From Tubulanus polymorphus (lineage: Eukaryota; Nemertea; Palaeonemertea; Tubulaniformes; Tubulanidae), in assembly GCF_964204645.1 (NCBI RefSeq), contig NC_134028.1:22790153-22854152 (forward strand): a stretch of 64,000 nt of DNA. Direction: 5' to 3'. The notes beneath the pieces were generated by a model. It saw only the letters and a program-made list of their open reading frames with translations, did not search any database and was not told where the DNA came from. Positions 12,501 through 23,200 of the stretch are shown here, one piece after another; position 1 is the stretch's first letter; every line of letters starts with the position of its first letter. Both the position numbers and the translations under genes were made by a program.

Positions 12501-13346
12501 ACGTGTCAGTACGAACTCGTATTCCGTACACCACTCGTCTGCCACAATCATTCCATGCTCATTTATCCCACCTTGTCTCCAGAAAATCGATTAAAATGGG
12601 ACTACATCGAAGGAGAATACACAGAAAAACTTATTACTAAAAAGGTAAATCGTCTGCTATTCTTTGAAGTACATAAAACCTCGCCTAACTCGTGACAAAC
12701 TGGGACGGGCAGAATTAGCCTGAAGTTAAAGATGAATTTTTCTTTTGACAGGGATACAATCGATATCTTCGTAGTCTGTTCGAGTCGGTTGGTTTCTGTT
12801 TACCGGAATCGAAGAGGTCTCAGTTGGCAGACGTGGCGCAGAAAAACGACGAAGACAATAAACGTAAAGAAGCCGCGTTCGAGACTTTACCGAAATGTAT
12901 CGAGGTAACTTAAAACGTTTAGCCGACTGAATAAAGACCTGTTTCAAAATCAACAGATCTCTTAATTGCCACATTACCAGGAAGGAAAATACATTAGAAA
13001 ATATTCATTTACCTTAACCACTGGATAAATTATCTCTGGAGAGGAGGGAAAAAGATTTGGATGAAAATGTGTATGTTTATGGAGCTGAATCTGTATTATA
13101 CATGTACATAGATTAGCTGGGATTGATCGGATATGTATGCAAGTGACCATCTCCTTTCGTCAATGCATAATTCGGCACAATAAATCACGGTCACCTATTA
13201 TTCATACGCTTGCACAAATTCGTGTATCTATGACATTTCTTTCGCAGGAATATCAGAAACTTCGCACAGAAATCGACGGACTGCGTACACTTTTACAGTT
13301 AAACGAAATTCAGAACACGAATACTGTCGAAACGATAAACAAATAG
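9533..13346 (+). CDS. GNPTG: N-acetylglucosamine-1-phosphotransferase gamma subunit
   Basis: Exons: 9533-9614, 10404-10455, 11066-11203, 11509-11592, 11746-11839, 12447-12644, 12752-12904, 13248-13346. They join in frame to 299 residues, close to the usual family size of about 300. The product is the soluble Golgi subunit of the enzyme that puts the mannose 6-phosphate tag on lysosomal hydrolases. Residues 1-30 form a signal peptide. The MRH domain follows, with the signature blocks [21 protein letters not shown] (an N-glycosylation site), [12 protein letters not shown] and GDAC, and closes with [13 protein letters not shown]. The C-terminal part ([17 protein letters not shown] onward) is the conserved tail region. 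The start ATG lies in CAAAATGGCGGC, and an AATAAA follows at 13,661. Introns 1, 2 and 5 carry transposon copies. The neighbouring PLBD1 is itself a lysosomal hydrolase. Identification is confident; exon edges were read by eye. Confidence 0.95.
9749..10206. mobile_element. fold-back MITE in GNPTG intron 1
   Basis: Almost the whole 458-bp element is an inverted repeat. ATGTCTATTTCAACCTGACT at the left is matched by its reverse complement at the right end, and the arms continue for about 215 bp to a short centre near 9,975. TA flanks both ends (9,747-9,748 and 10,207-10,208), consistent with a Tc1/mariner-type insertion. The arms differ at only scattered positions. A diverged single end of the same family lies at 6,879. 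Confidence 0.8.
10566..10640 (-). mobile_element. non-LTR retrotransposon 3' tail
   Basis: On the minus strand the sequence reads GTAAAGCACAGTGAGCTGCG, then CTATGTAAAAG and a run of ATT repeats. The pattern GTAAAGC...GCGCTAT.TAAA plus a simple repeat is the conserved 3' end of many CR1/L2-clade LINEs and their SINEs. Related tails in this window lie at 12,285-12,350, 30,205-30,270 and 35,153-35,190. Confidence 0.45.
10638..10830. repeat. inverted repeat in GNPTG intron 2
   Basis: The arm at about 10,638-10,691 (GATTAAAACCCACCAAATAC, then AATTTAAAATCAAGAATTTA) is repeated inverted at about 10,770-10,830, with a loop of about 80 bp. The right arm has a short insertion. It is probably a small fold-back element next to the LINE tail. 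Confidence 0.6.
12000..12350 (+). mobile_element. 3' end of a LINE in GNPTG intron 5
   Basis: The frame at 12,027-12,227 encodes [20 protein letters not shown]. This matches the widely conserved block near the C-terminus of CR1/L2/Jockey-type reverse transcriptase ORFs (pattern R.YG.RSFS..AP.LWN.LP). About 60 bp further on is TAAAGCGCCTTTGA...TTGGCGCTATATAAATAG, the typical LINE 3' tail. This is a 5'-truncated dead copy in the same orientation as the host gene. The clade is not certain. Confidence 0.65.
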
Positions 13347-13660
13347 AACCGTGAGTACGTGGCGAGATAATAAAAGAAGAAAATCTCAACAGTTTTCGGT
13401 AAAATATAACATGCAAATAATCTTTATTCCGATTGCTTCTTTCTTTAAAGGATAACATACAATGAAACTGACGATGGAAATATCTGCATTCATAAAAACT
13501 GAAGCGACGAAAAGACAAGAATTTCTGATGGAATATATTAAGAATTGTGAATGCTAGTGTGATAAACTTGAGATCTAGTCATAATATATATATTCATTAC
13601 TCTGTATTGTACATTTGTAAATATTCATCATGCGAGTGGATAACGTTTAAGAGCTACTGA

Positions 13661-13666
13661 AATAAA
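13661..13666 (+). terminator. GNPTG poly(A) signal
   Basis: A canonical AATAAA lies 315 bases after the GNPTG stop codon, in AT-rich sequence with downstream T-rich stretches. It is the first AATAAA after the stop. Confidence 0.6.
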
Positions 13667-13689
13667 CTATTTTCAAAGAAATAATTTCT

Positions 13690-14235
13690 TAGTTTTGAGT
13701 GTATTTATGTTATCCAATAGACTAGGTTCTTATGATCAGAGCAGCTTGGACCCCTGGACATTCATCACTATTCTTCCAATATCTGTCATCCACACTCCAC
13801 GTGTGACAAGTACTTCACCTAAGAATTTTCTAATAAAAAATGAACATCAAACACCTGACATCAGATGTTTTATCAGCACACTTTCAAAAACTGATTGTCA
13901 AGACTTCAAAAGTGGATTAAAGAAGATGGTGGTCCCAGGATGCACACATTGACACCTGCATAAAACAAATCTATTGCAGCAGTTGGAAATTAGTTTGTCC
14001 TGTTGAACTAAAAAGGATCCAAATTCGGAGATAACAAGAAATGTACATACCAAAGAATTTCATCCGACTAGGAATTATAATAGATTTAAGTACTTCTAGG
14101 CAATTAAGCCATGAAATTTAATCGACTTCACTTAATCTGCAGCTTATGCATGCAATTATTAGCTGAAAATATCGTGAAATGCCAGAATATAGAATACAGG
14201 CATAGCTCATTATAACCCCAGCCACAGGACTGAGT
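13690..14235. other. intergenic spacer between convergent GNPTG and PLBD1
   Basis: No gene is seen. On the minus strand an AATAAA (plus-strand TTTATT at 14,240-14,245) is a candidate PLBD1 poly(A) signal, so PLBD1's 3' UTR would run from 14,859 to about 14,225. Confidence 0.4.
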
Positions 14236-14859
14236 AAATTTTATTGAAATCATATAAGTCAATGAATTGCAGTGGATTGTTTGCAATAATACATTTGATA
14301 TTTATTACATATGGTAGTATTGTAACGAGCTTTGACGGTAAAAGTAACTCAAAATTCCATAATTCACATTGGTTTAAGTTACTCAAATGACATCAGAACT
14401 CCTCACCCGAGGTAGTTTAACGATATTCAAAAGAGGTTGATTGGTAAATACGTCATTTGTTTTACTTACAATAGTATAAAGCTATTCAATATGTATGGCA
14501 ACTACATAACTTGAAAACAATACAAAATCATTCCATTAGAACGATGATACAGTTTGATTTTCTCCTGTGATGGACACGATTCAGGTTTTCGCTTCATGAG
14601 TATTTTTTATATATGCTTGAACCCTATCAAAAACCCCACCCGCGCACACGCACACACCCACAATCAAGATCAAACCTTAGGGGTAGATCACATTCAGGCC
14701 AGGTTCTAAGGTAATTGAAAGAGAAAACTCATTCATGGAACTGGATCCAGTCTCTTAGTTTTGCTCACTTTTGGTTGGTTTAATACTTTATAAATCTCAG
14801 TTATAATACGATATGGTTCCACGTAAGAATCTAGATTCAGTTCCACTTGAGATACATAT

Positions 14860-17800
14860 TTATAGAATTGGCTTCATTTCAACGAAGTCAAAGTCGTAAG
14901 TATGTGGAAGTCCGAGGTGTGAATCTTTAAATTTCGCAGTCCAAGAGAACGGTTCTAACTTGTTGCCGCGTGTTGGTCCATTGATTGCGAATGATTCACG
15001 ATTCAAAGCCATTTTATAATCGGACACCTAAATCGAAAATAGAGGAAAACGTAAGCTACATCTGTGACATCGCCATCCTAGACTCGACACCATCCTAGCG
15101 ATTTAAAGCATTTTCATTCCTTCTCAATTTTCTAGAAAATCTCGTTCAAAGGGAGAAAAATAAATGTCGAAAGTCACAAATTTCAGATAACAAATCACCA
15201 CATTTACCACGATTCAAGTTTATCTTTCTTCAGCATAACTCTATTCTAGGGAGAAAACTAGATATCGCAAGTCACAGGTTTTACAAAACAAATTATGATT
15301 AGGTGCGATGAAGAATGACGACTTGACTAAAGAATAGAACTAAACTCCATTATTTTGACTGTTCCTTTTTTAATCCCTTGCCCCACTGAGCACCACTCGG
15401 GGCATTTTATCAGTAGGATCAAAAATTCTTAATTCCTGATTACAGGGTAAAGGCCGGGGAATAACCATTTACCGATTGGATCAAACGACAGCTTTCAACC
15501 ATCATTATTGCCTCGAAATTCATGTACATACCTTTGTATCATAGCAACCGTCTGCTCGTGGTTTTTCCGGATCGAGATCGGCACGACAACAAATTGTGTT
15601 ACAAGGATTCTTCCCAGAATATGGGTCGTTTTCATAGTCTGTAAAAGAATACCGAAACAACTATTATAGCAAAATTGTGTCCTTTTTGCGGACAAAGTGT
15701 CTTCATATTAAAAGGCACTTAAAAGCGCAGGTCTGGCTTTCAGTGCGTCTACACCGCAGTGCGGTGTATAAATCCGTGATAGACTTTGCTAGTACACCGC
15801 ACTGCGGTGTATTGATGCAAATAGTAATAAGTAATTATCTCTCTTGAAAAATGGCAGCACGTGTCAAACATAGTGAAATACTAGTAACTAACGATATACC
15901 GCACGGCAGTGTAGACACACTATAGTAATATTCCCGTTATTTAACAAACTAGGGTGGAATTTTTTAGAATTTTCAAATTATCTCCAGCACTATAGGGTAT
16001 TAATTAGTCAGCACTGAAAGGGTTAAGTCTCAATTTCATTACTAACCATTGTATCGCATTATTTTCTTCATCGACTCCATATCTCTGACGGCTCCAGCGT
16101 CGCGACGGAATATCTTCGCTCGTGGAGCTAACTGATACGATGAATCTAATCCGTGCATCTTAACGAACTCCGGGTAACCGCTCATATTGTAAACGGTCTC
16201 GAAAAATGGAACGTTATACGACGGCCAATGCCCTGGAAAATAACCGTTGGAGAGGGTTCATACAATCCGACAGTATCAAGATGAAACATTCAGACCCAGT
16301 TCAACAGTTCTGGGTTAATCTTTGGCTACATATGAGCTGATCTTTAGTACCGGTAGTTAGATTGAACCGGTAGTTAAAATGAACTAAGACTGGTCCTAAT
16401 TTGTTAGATTGGCTTATAGAACCAAACTGAACTTAGATTGGTCTCAAAAGTTGTTAGATTGGCTATAGGACCAAAAGATGGTTTCGACTAGTCTTAAATC
16501 CGAGGCTTGTCCGTGCAACTGGCCCCCTGGGTCTGCCTGTCTGCAGAATATCTATCAAGTGCATTGAGGTATCAAGCTGTTGTTACCCAAATAACTGTAA
16601 GGGACTGTAACAATGTCTGGTATTCAGACTACTATCAAATGTAGTACTGACCTTCACGTAGAATTTTAGTTTCATCTCTGTAAACTACAAGAGTTGGTAT
16701 TTGTTCTACGACGTACAGAGCGCCGTCCATGATTGTCTCGCCGAGTTTAATTTTCTTCAAATCAACAATCATATACTGATTGTTATACGTTCCTGAAAAT
16801 TCAAATAATCAATTCCTATTACAGTACACTGCAACGCTTGCCTCATATCTTGCAGGAAAGCGACTATGAGACAGCAAGCAAATTTCGGGACGATGGGGCA
16901 AAATGAATGAACTGCAGAAACTTAATTAATCAAATCTCGTCCGGCTTTTTGTATCAGAAATATCTGAGTTCATCACAATGAAGCCCCATCGTACATGATC
17001 TCCATCAGCTCTTAAGTTACAATTTAAAAGATTTACCCGAATTAAACATCGAGAAATAATTCCCCCATTGTCGGCCGTCGTTTGCCATGAAATGAGCAAC
17101 TCGAACTCGCTGCCACGATAGCAACGTCGTCGGTTTTACCGTTTCATAGAGATCATTGTTGAACATGTTATTCGTTGTTTGGATCATAACCATTTGACTT
17201 CCGAGCAAGTAAAAATCATCCAGCGATTCAATAAACCCTAAATACAATCGTTGTACAAATTAGATTAGATTCAATACATCTCATCGATGTTCCACATTAA
17301 CGTTTGAGTCAAATCTTATCTCATTGTTGTGAGTTTAGAATCGTTTCGTAAAAAATTACCAGGATAGCTTGAAAATGACATTGTTTTCGCGACAGTGTAC
17401 GAATCTTTCAAGTTGAAATCGTAATGTTTGTAAATGCGCATTGTGGCCGCGTAAAGAAACCAACTGGAATGTGACATGAATATATTTTCGTAAGCACCAG
17501 TGACCTAAAAAAGAAGAATTTGCTGTTTGTAGAAAGAATATTTCTTCTATTTCCAGGAGAAGTTAAGTAGGGTCCCTACCGATCGGTCATTCCTGGATAT
17601 TTGAAGTTTTAAAGGAGAAAATTTCAAATTTCGAGGTATCCTCAGCCTCACTTACATATTTCAATTAGAGTAGACGCCTTGTTTTTCCGTCTGCTGAGCT
17701 TAAAGGTTGACCCAGCCGGCCGCTTATCTACCCTTTACATAACTTAACTACAAGGAGTCGTAGGGACCCTGTTAAGTATTGAATAAAAAAGGTTTGACCT

Positions 17801-19565
17801 AAATGTTGTGAATACGCACCTTAATCAGAGCAGAACAATGACCATTAGAATTGACCATTCTCAACGCGTCTTTATGAGTCATATTCCTCCAGTTCGGACG
17901 TCCTGCCGGGTTGAGTACGTGGCGTATGTCGATGTAATCCCCGACTCCATTCAAAAACTGAATCGCGAATTTGTCGAGCGTCTGAAAAGGTCGAAGAAAT
18001 CAGGTCCGAAATATTTCACGATGATTTTAGGATCTGCATCATGATCATCATCTGGATCATGATCTGCTCTGCGAGATACAACTGTCTTCTGTGCTACGAT
18101 TAAGGAAGGATTTATGATGATTCAAAATTCCTGGTAATAATAAAATTACCATGTTAGAATTGTGAGATGCAAACGTGTAGCCATCGTAGAGTCCGGACTC
18201 TTGATTCATGACGTAACCAACATGTCTCCAGAACGGATCGTCCGGTGTCATCTTGTCAATCATATACCACGCCCATTTCTCCTGTTCGGCATAAAAATCC
18301 ACTGTTTTCTTTTTCAGTTCAGGACTGATATTTCCAACCATCGTGTTGTATACGTTTTGATAATGCTGATAAATTCTCCTGAATAAAGAAATGAAAGATT
18401 GCTGGAGTCTATGATATTTAGCAGATCTCATGTCACTGGAACTGTTGATCATTAAGAGATGATATAAGGTTTAAAAAATTGATACCAGTACCGTGTTTCT
18501 CCTTTCTGCTGAGCTTAAAACTTGACCCGACCGGCCACCTATCTACCCTATACATTATTTTTTTTTATAATCACGATCAAGTTAACCAAAACAGACCCAG
18601 CAGCTATAGAAATGAAGTGATTACAAATTCTATTGCGATTTACAAAAATAACCCAGCCGATAAGGAGAAACAAGGTATCATTCTTTTGCCTTATAATGTG
18701 CAAACTATATTTCATATCAAGCAGGTATTGGTTGAAAATTTAAGTCAGTAACTGGACTGCAGGGTTTAGTCAGTAACTAAACTGTGTTTAAGTGTCAAGT
18801 AAATGGACCACATTTTACTCAGCAAACAGACTGTGGTTTAGTCGGACTTTAAGCACTAGATCCGAAGCAAAGACTTACTTATTTGTCAAAACTCCTTCTA
18901 AATATCCGGCCGCATACATCAATAGATTATTGTCTATATCTGCCGTGGCATAGCCAGCTTTAATATCTAAGACGCCCCATCCTGTGGTAGACAGGGTGTC
19001 GTTGTAGATCCCATAAGCCGCGCCGTTCACTTTATCTAGTTTTCCCGGCACAAATTTCGCCTGCTTGTCTTTGGTAATATAAACAGTGCCTGATTGGTAA
19101 TTGGAAGCTGTAATTAAATCAATCGATGAATTTATTAATCAGAATTAAAAAATAGGCTGAAAGTGAAGAATTTAAATTGATGAAAATTATGTAACTTCAC
19201 GCTCGTCAGCTGTTAGTCAGTAACCTATCTGTGGTTTAGTTTCACGATCAAATATTTTTACAAACGTTGGTATAAGCCCATCCGATTATAAAACGCTTAC
19301 CACCAACGATTGGGTAACTAACTAATTCCCATTATATTCGACGCAAGTAGTAGTGATACTTCTCTTGTACTAAACTACGTGGTTTAAGCTTAATTTCACT
19401 GAAACAATGCATTTCAAAAACTCAACACCGCATCTGTGACCGGCGAACGGATGATGTCTATTAGAAAAATATAACTTCGCAAATTGACATACCTGATATC
19501 GCCGATAATATTGACAAAAATAACGACAAAAACAGCAGAAAAACGAAATCCACGGAGGCCGCCAT
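14860..19565 (-). CDS. PLBD1: phospholipase B-like protein 1 (lamina ancestor family)
   Basis: Exons from the 5' end: 19565-19493, 19107-18879, 18378-18150, 17981-17820, 17504-17360, 17237-17037, 16792-16652, 16232-16047, 15638-15532, 15027-14860. Together they give 546 residues in one frame, the normal family length. It is a lysosomal/secreted Ntn-hydrolase-fold amidase or phospholipase. Residues 1-24 are a signal peptide. The NGHCSALIK block (Cys about 226) is the conserved autocleavage site whose cysteine becomes the N-terminal nucleophile. Other family marks are [41 protein letters not shown] and [11 protein letters not shown]. The Cys-rich [12 protein letters not shown] block and the closing [10 protein letters not shown] tail favour PLBD1 over PLBD2. 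ATG lies in TTTCAAAATGGCGGCC. The gene is divergent from SHMT, and several introns hold MITEs. Confidence 0.95.
15737..16020. mobile_element. piggyBac-like MITE with internal palindromes
   Basis: The ends are CTTTCAGTGC at the left and GCACTGAAAG at the right, and the right side continues GGTTAA, giving CCCTTTCAGTGC next to TTAA as in piggyBac-type elements. Two near-identical palindromes, TACACCGCAGTGCGGTGTA at about 15,750 and TACACCGCACTGCGGTGTA at about 15,793, sit in the left half. A second copy of the right 155 bp is at 37,502-37,660. It lies in a PLBD1 intron. Confidence 0.6.
16330..16529. repeat. CAGGGGCCAGTTG-family MITE copy
   Basis: The right end reverse-complements to CAGGGGGCCAGTTGCAC. 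The body contains repeated ACTGGTCTTA/TTGTTAGATTGGCTATAG.ACC segments, as in the copy at 28,485-28,614 and the fragments near 35,700 and 44,450. The left end is unclear, so the start is approximate. Confidence 0.5.
17569..17770. mobile_element. hAT-type MITE with target duplication
   Basis: Ends AGGGTCCCTAC and GTAGGGACCCT are inverted. GTTAAGT directly flanks both sides (17,562-17,568 and 17,771-17,777), extending to 8 bp if one end base is counted differently. A 7-8-bp duplication with such ends fits hAT. The same ends occur at 57,691-58,073 and 59,967-60,350. It lies in PLBD1 intron 4. Confidence 0.7.
17670..18556. repeat. direct repeat pair, TCTGCTGAGCTTAAA unit
   Basis: About 70 bases at 17,670-17,740 (TCTGCTGAGCTTAAAGGTTG...CCGGCCGCTTATCTACCC) recur at about 18,490-18,556 with few changes. 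Both copies are in PLBD1 introns. The first lies inside the hAT-type MITE, so the second may be a fragment of another copy. Confidence 0.5.
19216..19321 (-). mobile_element. about 110-bp MITE, GTTACCTAATCGTTGG family (copy 1)
   Basis: Minus-strand copy of a short element that also occurs at 20,078-20,189 and 52,056-52,158. It begins TTAGTTACC.AATCGTTGGTGG and ends CAGGTTACTGAC-like, with imperfect inverted ends (AGT.ACCT). It lies in PLBD1 intron 1. Confidence 0.7.
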
Positions 19566-19738
19566 TTTGAAATGTCACATGATTCCGTCAGTCAGCTGTG
19601 ACATTTTCCCGGAAGCGCGCGCTATAAAACCGGCGCCGCTGAGCGTCCGGTCTCCACAACTTATACAGCCACCGAGCGGGAACGATCGCACGGATCTACT
19701 GATTGATTATTTAATTATACTGGATAATTAGCTGACAG
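19566..19738. promoter_or_regulatory. bidirectional promoter PLBD1/SHMT with TATA box and 5' UTR exon
   Basis: The two genes are divergent, with the PLBD1 ATG at 19,565. TATAAAA at 19,623-19,629 points toward SHMT in a GC-rich setting (GCGCGCTATAAAACCGGCGC), so transcription would start near 19,650-19,660. A likely SHMT non-coding first exon ends GCTGACAG before a GTGCGT donor at 19,739; its acceptor is at 20,241-20,242, upstream of the ATG exon. The SHMT TATA box is only about 60 bases from PLBD1's start codon. Confidence 0.6.
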
Positions 19739-20077
19739 GTGCGTACGATTACACGGTATATTAGAACTGTTTAGAGCTGTTCACGATGTTTGATTATTAC
19801 AAAACTTGGTTTATTTTATAAAACAAAAACTTTAAAAACTTGCATAACCGATCAATTCAATGAATATTTGTTTATTTGATTGTTAGTCTTTAATCATAGT
19901 TGGACATAATCGGAATTGATAATCCTGGCAAATGCAAAACGAAGACAGATTGAAACCGATTATTATTTTAGTGCTGTTTCCAGTAGCATTTTGTGATTTT
20001 TCGCTTCTTTATTTTAATCTTTAAGCTTTAATTAATCTGTTTTTAATGTTTTATATACAAGTTAGGGCCTAATAATA

Positions 20078-20189
20078 TTAGTTACCTAATCGTTGGTGGT
20101 AAGCTTTTTACTATCGGATGGGCTTATACCAAGCCTGTGGTTTGTGAAAATATCCGATCGTGAAACTAAACCACAGACAGGTTACTGAC
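20078..20189 (+). mobile_element. about 110-bp MITE, GTTACCTAATCGTTGG family (copy 2)
   Basis: Plus-strand copy in the SHMT 5' UTR intron, inverted relative to copy 1 across the shared promoter. It contains AAGCTTTTTA, ATCGGATGGGCTTAT and TATCCGATCGTGAAACTAAA, like the copy at 52,056. Confidence 0.75.
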
Positions 20190-20272
20190 AAGGCCAATAT
20201 AATAATCGTTAATGCCGAAATTTGTGGATTCCTACTTTCCAGGGTCAAATCGATTATTAAAACTGAACAAAA

Positions 20273-23200
20273 ATGGCGGCAACTACAAACGGAGGAACGG
20301 GAGATCAGACCTTTTGGTTACAACAAGATATCAGCGTCGACGACCCGGAAATGTACGATTTGGTTCGTCAAGAGAAAATGCGCCAGTTAAAAGGCCTGGA
20401 ATTGATCGCGTCCGAGAACTTCGCGAGTAAAGCCGCTCTGCAATGTCTGGGCTCGTGTTTGAATAATAAATATTCCGAGGGTATGGTCGGAGCTAGGTGA
20501 GTAAATTGAGAAGACAATATATGGATCGCAGCGCTGCCCTACCTGAAAATCTTGGAAAACTCTAGAACCAGAAAAAATCTAAGGGAATTTGACAATTTTT
20601 ATTGAAAATCAGGGAATTTGACAAATTTTACCAACCACCTGGAAAATTTAGGGAATTCGGATAATTTAATGGACCTTGCTGGGCCCAGTTTCACATAAAA
20701 GTTAACTCAAATTTTTGGTGTAATTGCCATTGGAAACTTCATGTTTTCAACACTTAATCGTTTAAGGCTTGAAACTTTTTCTGGAAACTTGGCCCAGGTG
20801 TTTCTTTAACAATACGTGATTAGATGAAAATGAATACGTAACACTTTAAACCTAGAAATTTCTTTCATTCACTCAAGTAATTTTTTGTAATCATATGGAA
20901 AAATCATGGAAAACTCAGGGAATTAGTAAATGAGCGGAAAGAAGGGATCTCATGTTTGAAACAATATTTTTATGTTTGTTTCAGATATTACGGTGGTAAC
21001 GAATTCATCGATAAAATCGAAACGCTGTGCATTCAAAGAGCTTTACAAGTTTACGGCTTAAAATCGGAAGATTGGGCCGTGAACGTGCAACCCTTGTCCG
21101 GATCACCGGCTAACTTCGCCGTGTACACCGCTATCGTCGAGCCGCACGGGCGCATCATGGGTCTCGATCTGCCCGACGGCGGTCACCTGACGCACGGATT
21201 CCAGACGCAGACGCGGAAAATTTCGGCGACGTCGATTTTCTTCGAGTCGATGCCGTACAAAGTCGACCCGGTTTCCGGACTGATCGACTACGACGAACTG
21301 CAACGAAACGTGAAATTGTTCTTACCGAAACTCATCATCGCCGGTACGTGAAATACGTAACAACAGCGTGGAATAGCCATTCACCTGGTTCTTGCCAGGG
21401 AAATCAGCGAAATCTCAATTCAAACAATATAAAACATGCTGAGCTTTTAAGAGGGGCAGTTCTATTTCAAGAAAAAGGGGAATTTTCACCACGAAAAGGG
21501 CCACTTTCCTGTAAAAAAAATGTAGATCTTAAATACCCAGGTGACTGAATAAATCAATTGAGATTGGATAATTTTCAATTTAAAAGAAAAACATGAATAT
21601 TGTATCTCAATTTAATTTCAAAAAAAAAATTTGACCCAAAATTGTGTTGGCACTGACTTTTTGAAGGGCGCTTGGAAAATTTTAGGGGGTTCATTCACTA
21701 CCCCCGATCACCCATCCCTCGGCACGGGCCTGTAAAATTTCACTGATTGTAAATCGGTTTGTCATGTTTTCACTTAGGTGTAAGCTGTTATTCGCGTAAC
21801 TTGGACTATAAGAGATTCCGTGAAATAGCCGATAGCGTCGGTGCCTATTTGATGGCCGATATGGCGCATATATCCGGACTGGTGGCGGCTGGTTTGATTC
21901 CGAGTCCGTTCGAATACTGCGATATCGTCACCAGTACAACTCATAAAACGCTACGAGGAGTCAGATCTGGAATTATTTTCAGTAGAAGAGGTAAGGAAAA
22001 TAGTTCAATGATGCTAAGATATTTCCCCAGGTCAATGAAGGCAGTCATCTATCAGTATATTTTATGTATCCCTCTCTGAAAATCTACTGTCCATTCCCTT
22101 CACCCCTCAGATAATTGGCTTTCTGTACCCTACACCCTGCAGATTATATCATCGTCTCTTTACCCTGCACTCTCAGGCAATCTGCTGACTGTACCCTGCA
22201 CTCTCTCAGTGCTCTCGATACAAGCTAACCAAACTCAATGATTCTACAAGATAACATTTATGCAGTCTGTTCTTCAATACACCAGATGGTATTTTCCTGG
22301 TGCACATGTTTCTGGCATCCTATTCACTGAACCAGTGTTAGGGATCTGTGAATGAGTTATTTGTTTTCTTAGTTATAAGTGAAGTTATAAACATTACTGG
22401 CATCTAAAATGTACAGCATTCACCTGAGACATTGATAATATATATGCTTCATTTTCCCTTCTTAATCATGCAGGTGTTCGCAAGATTTTAAAGAACGGCG
22501 ACAAACAGATGTATAATTTAGAGAAACCAATCAATGATGCAGTGTTTCCTGGACTACAAGGAGGACCCCACAATCACGCTATTGCCGGTAAAATATTCTA
22601 TTTTATATGTTATATGAACCAAATTGAGTCATGCACAATTGATAACCACACCAGCTTTGGTTCATCCATCAAGATTGAAGTTATAGGCTGACTGGACTCT
22701 TAATTTCCCCATCCTTTCAGAATTCTTTATTTCTCAACTTATTGATTTGGGTTTTTACAGGCGTCGCTGTTGCCTTGAAACAAGCGCTTACTCCCGAGTA
22801 TAAGGAATACCAGCAACAAGTGATCAAGAACTGTCAAGCTATGAGTAAAGTTATGGTAGAACGCGGATATAAAGTTGTAACAGGTAAAATGCTTCGAATC
22901 CTTGAAAATCCAGTATCACTTAACTAACGAAATCTGCCTGATGAAATTCATTGAATATCTAAAGAGACCCGCTGAGCAGCTTTCAGAGTGGCATTAGCAC
23001 GGGTTCCATCAATTCTCTCGATTGATAAAAGGGGTCGAAGTAATTGGATTAGAAACCAGTGACCAATGGCTTAAACCACTTGTTCACTAAAGCTTTTCAT
23101 TTAAGATTCCTGTGAAGAATCTCCTTCAATTTAACAACAACTAACGACACTCGGGCAGCACTACAGGTTTAACACGGTATTTTCCAAACCTTGTATTTCA

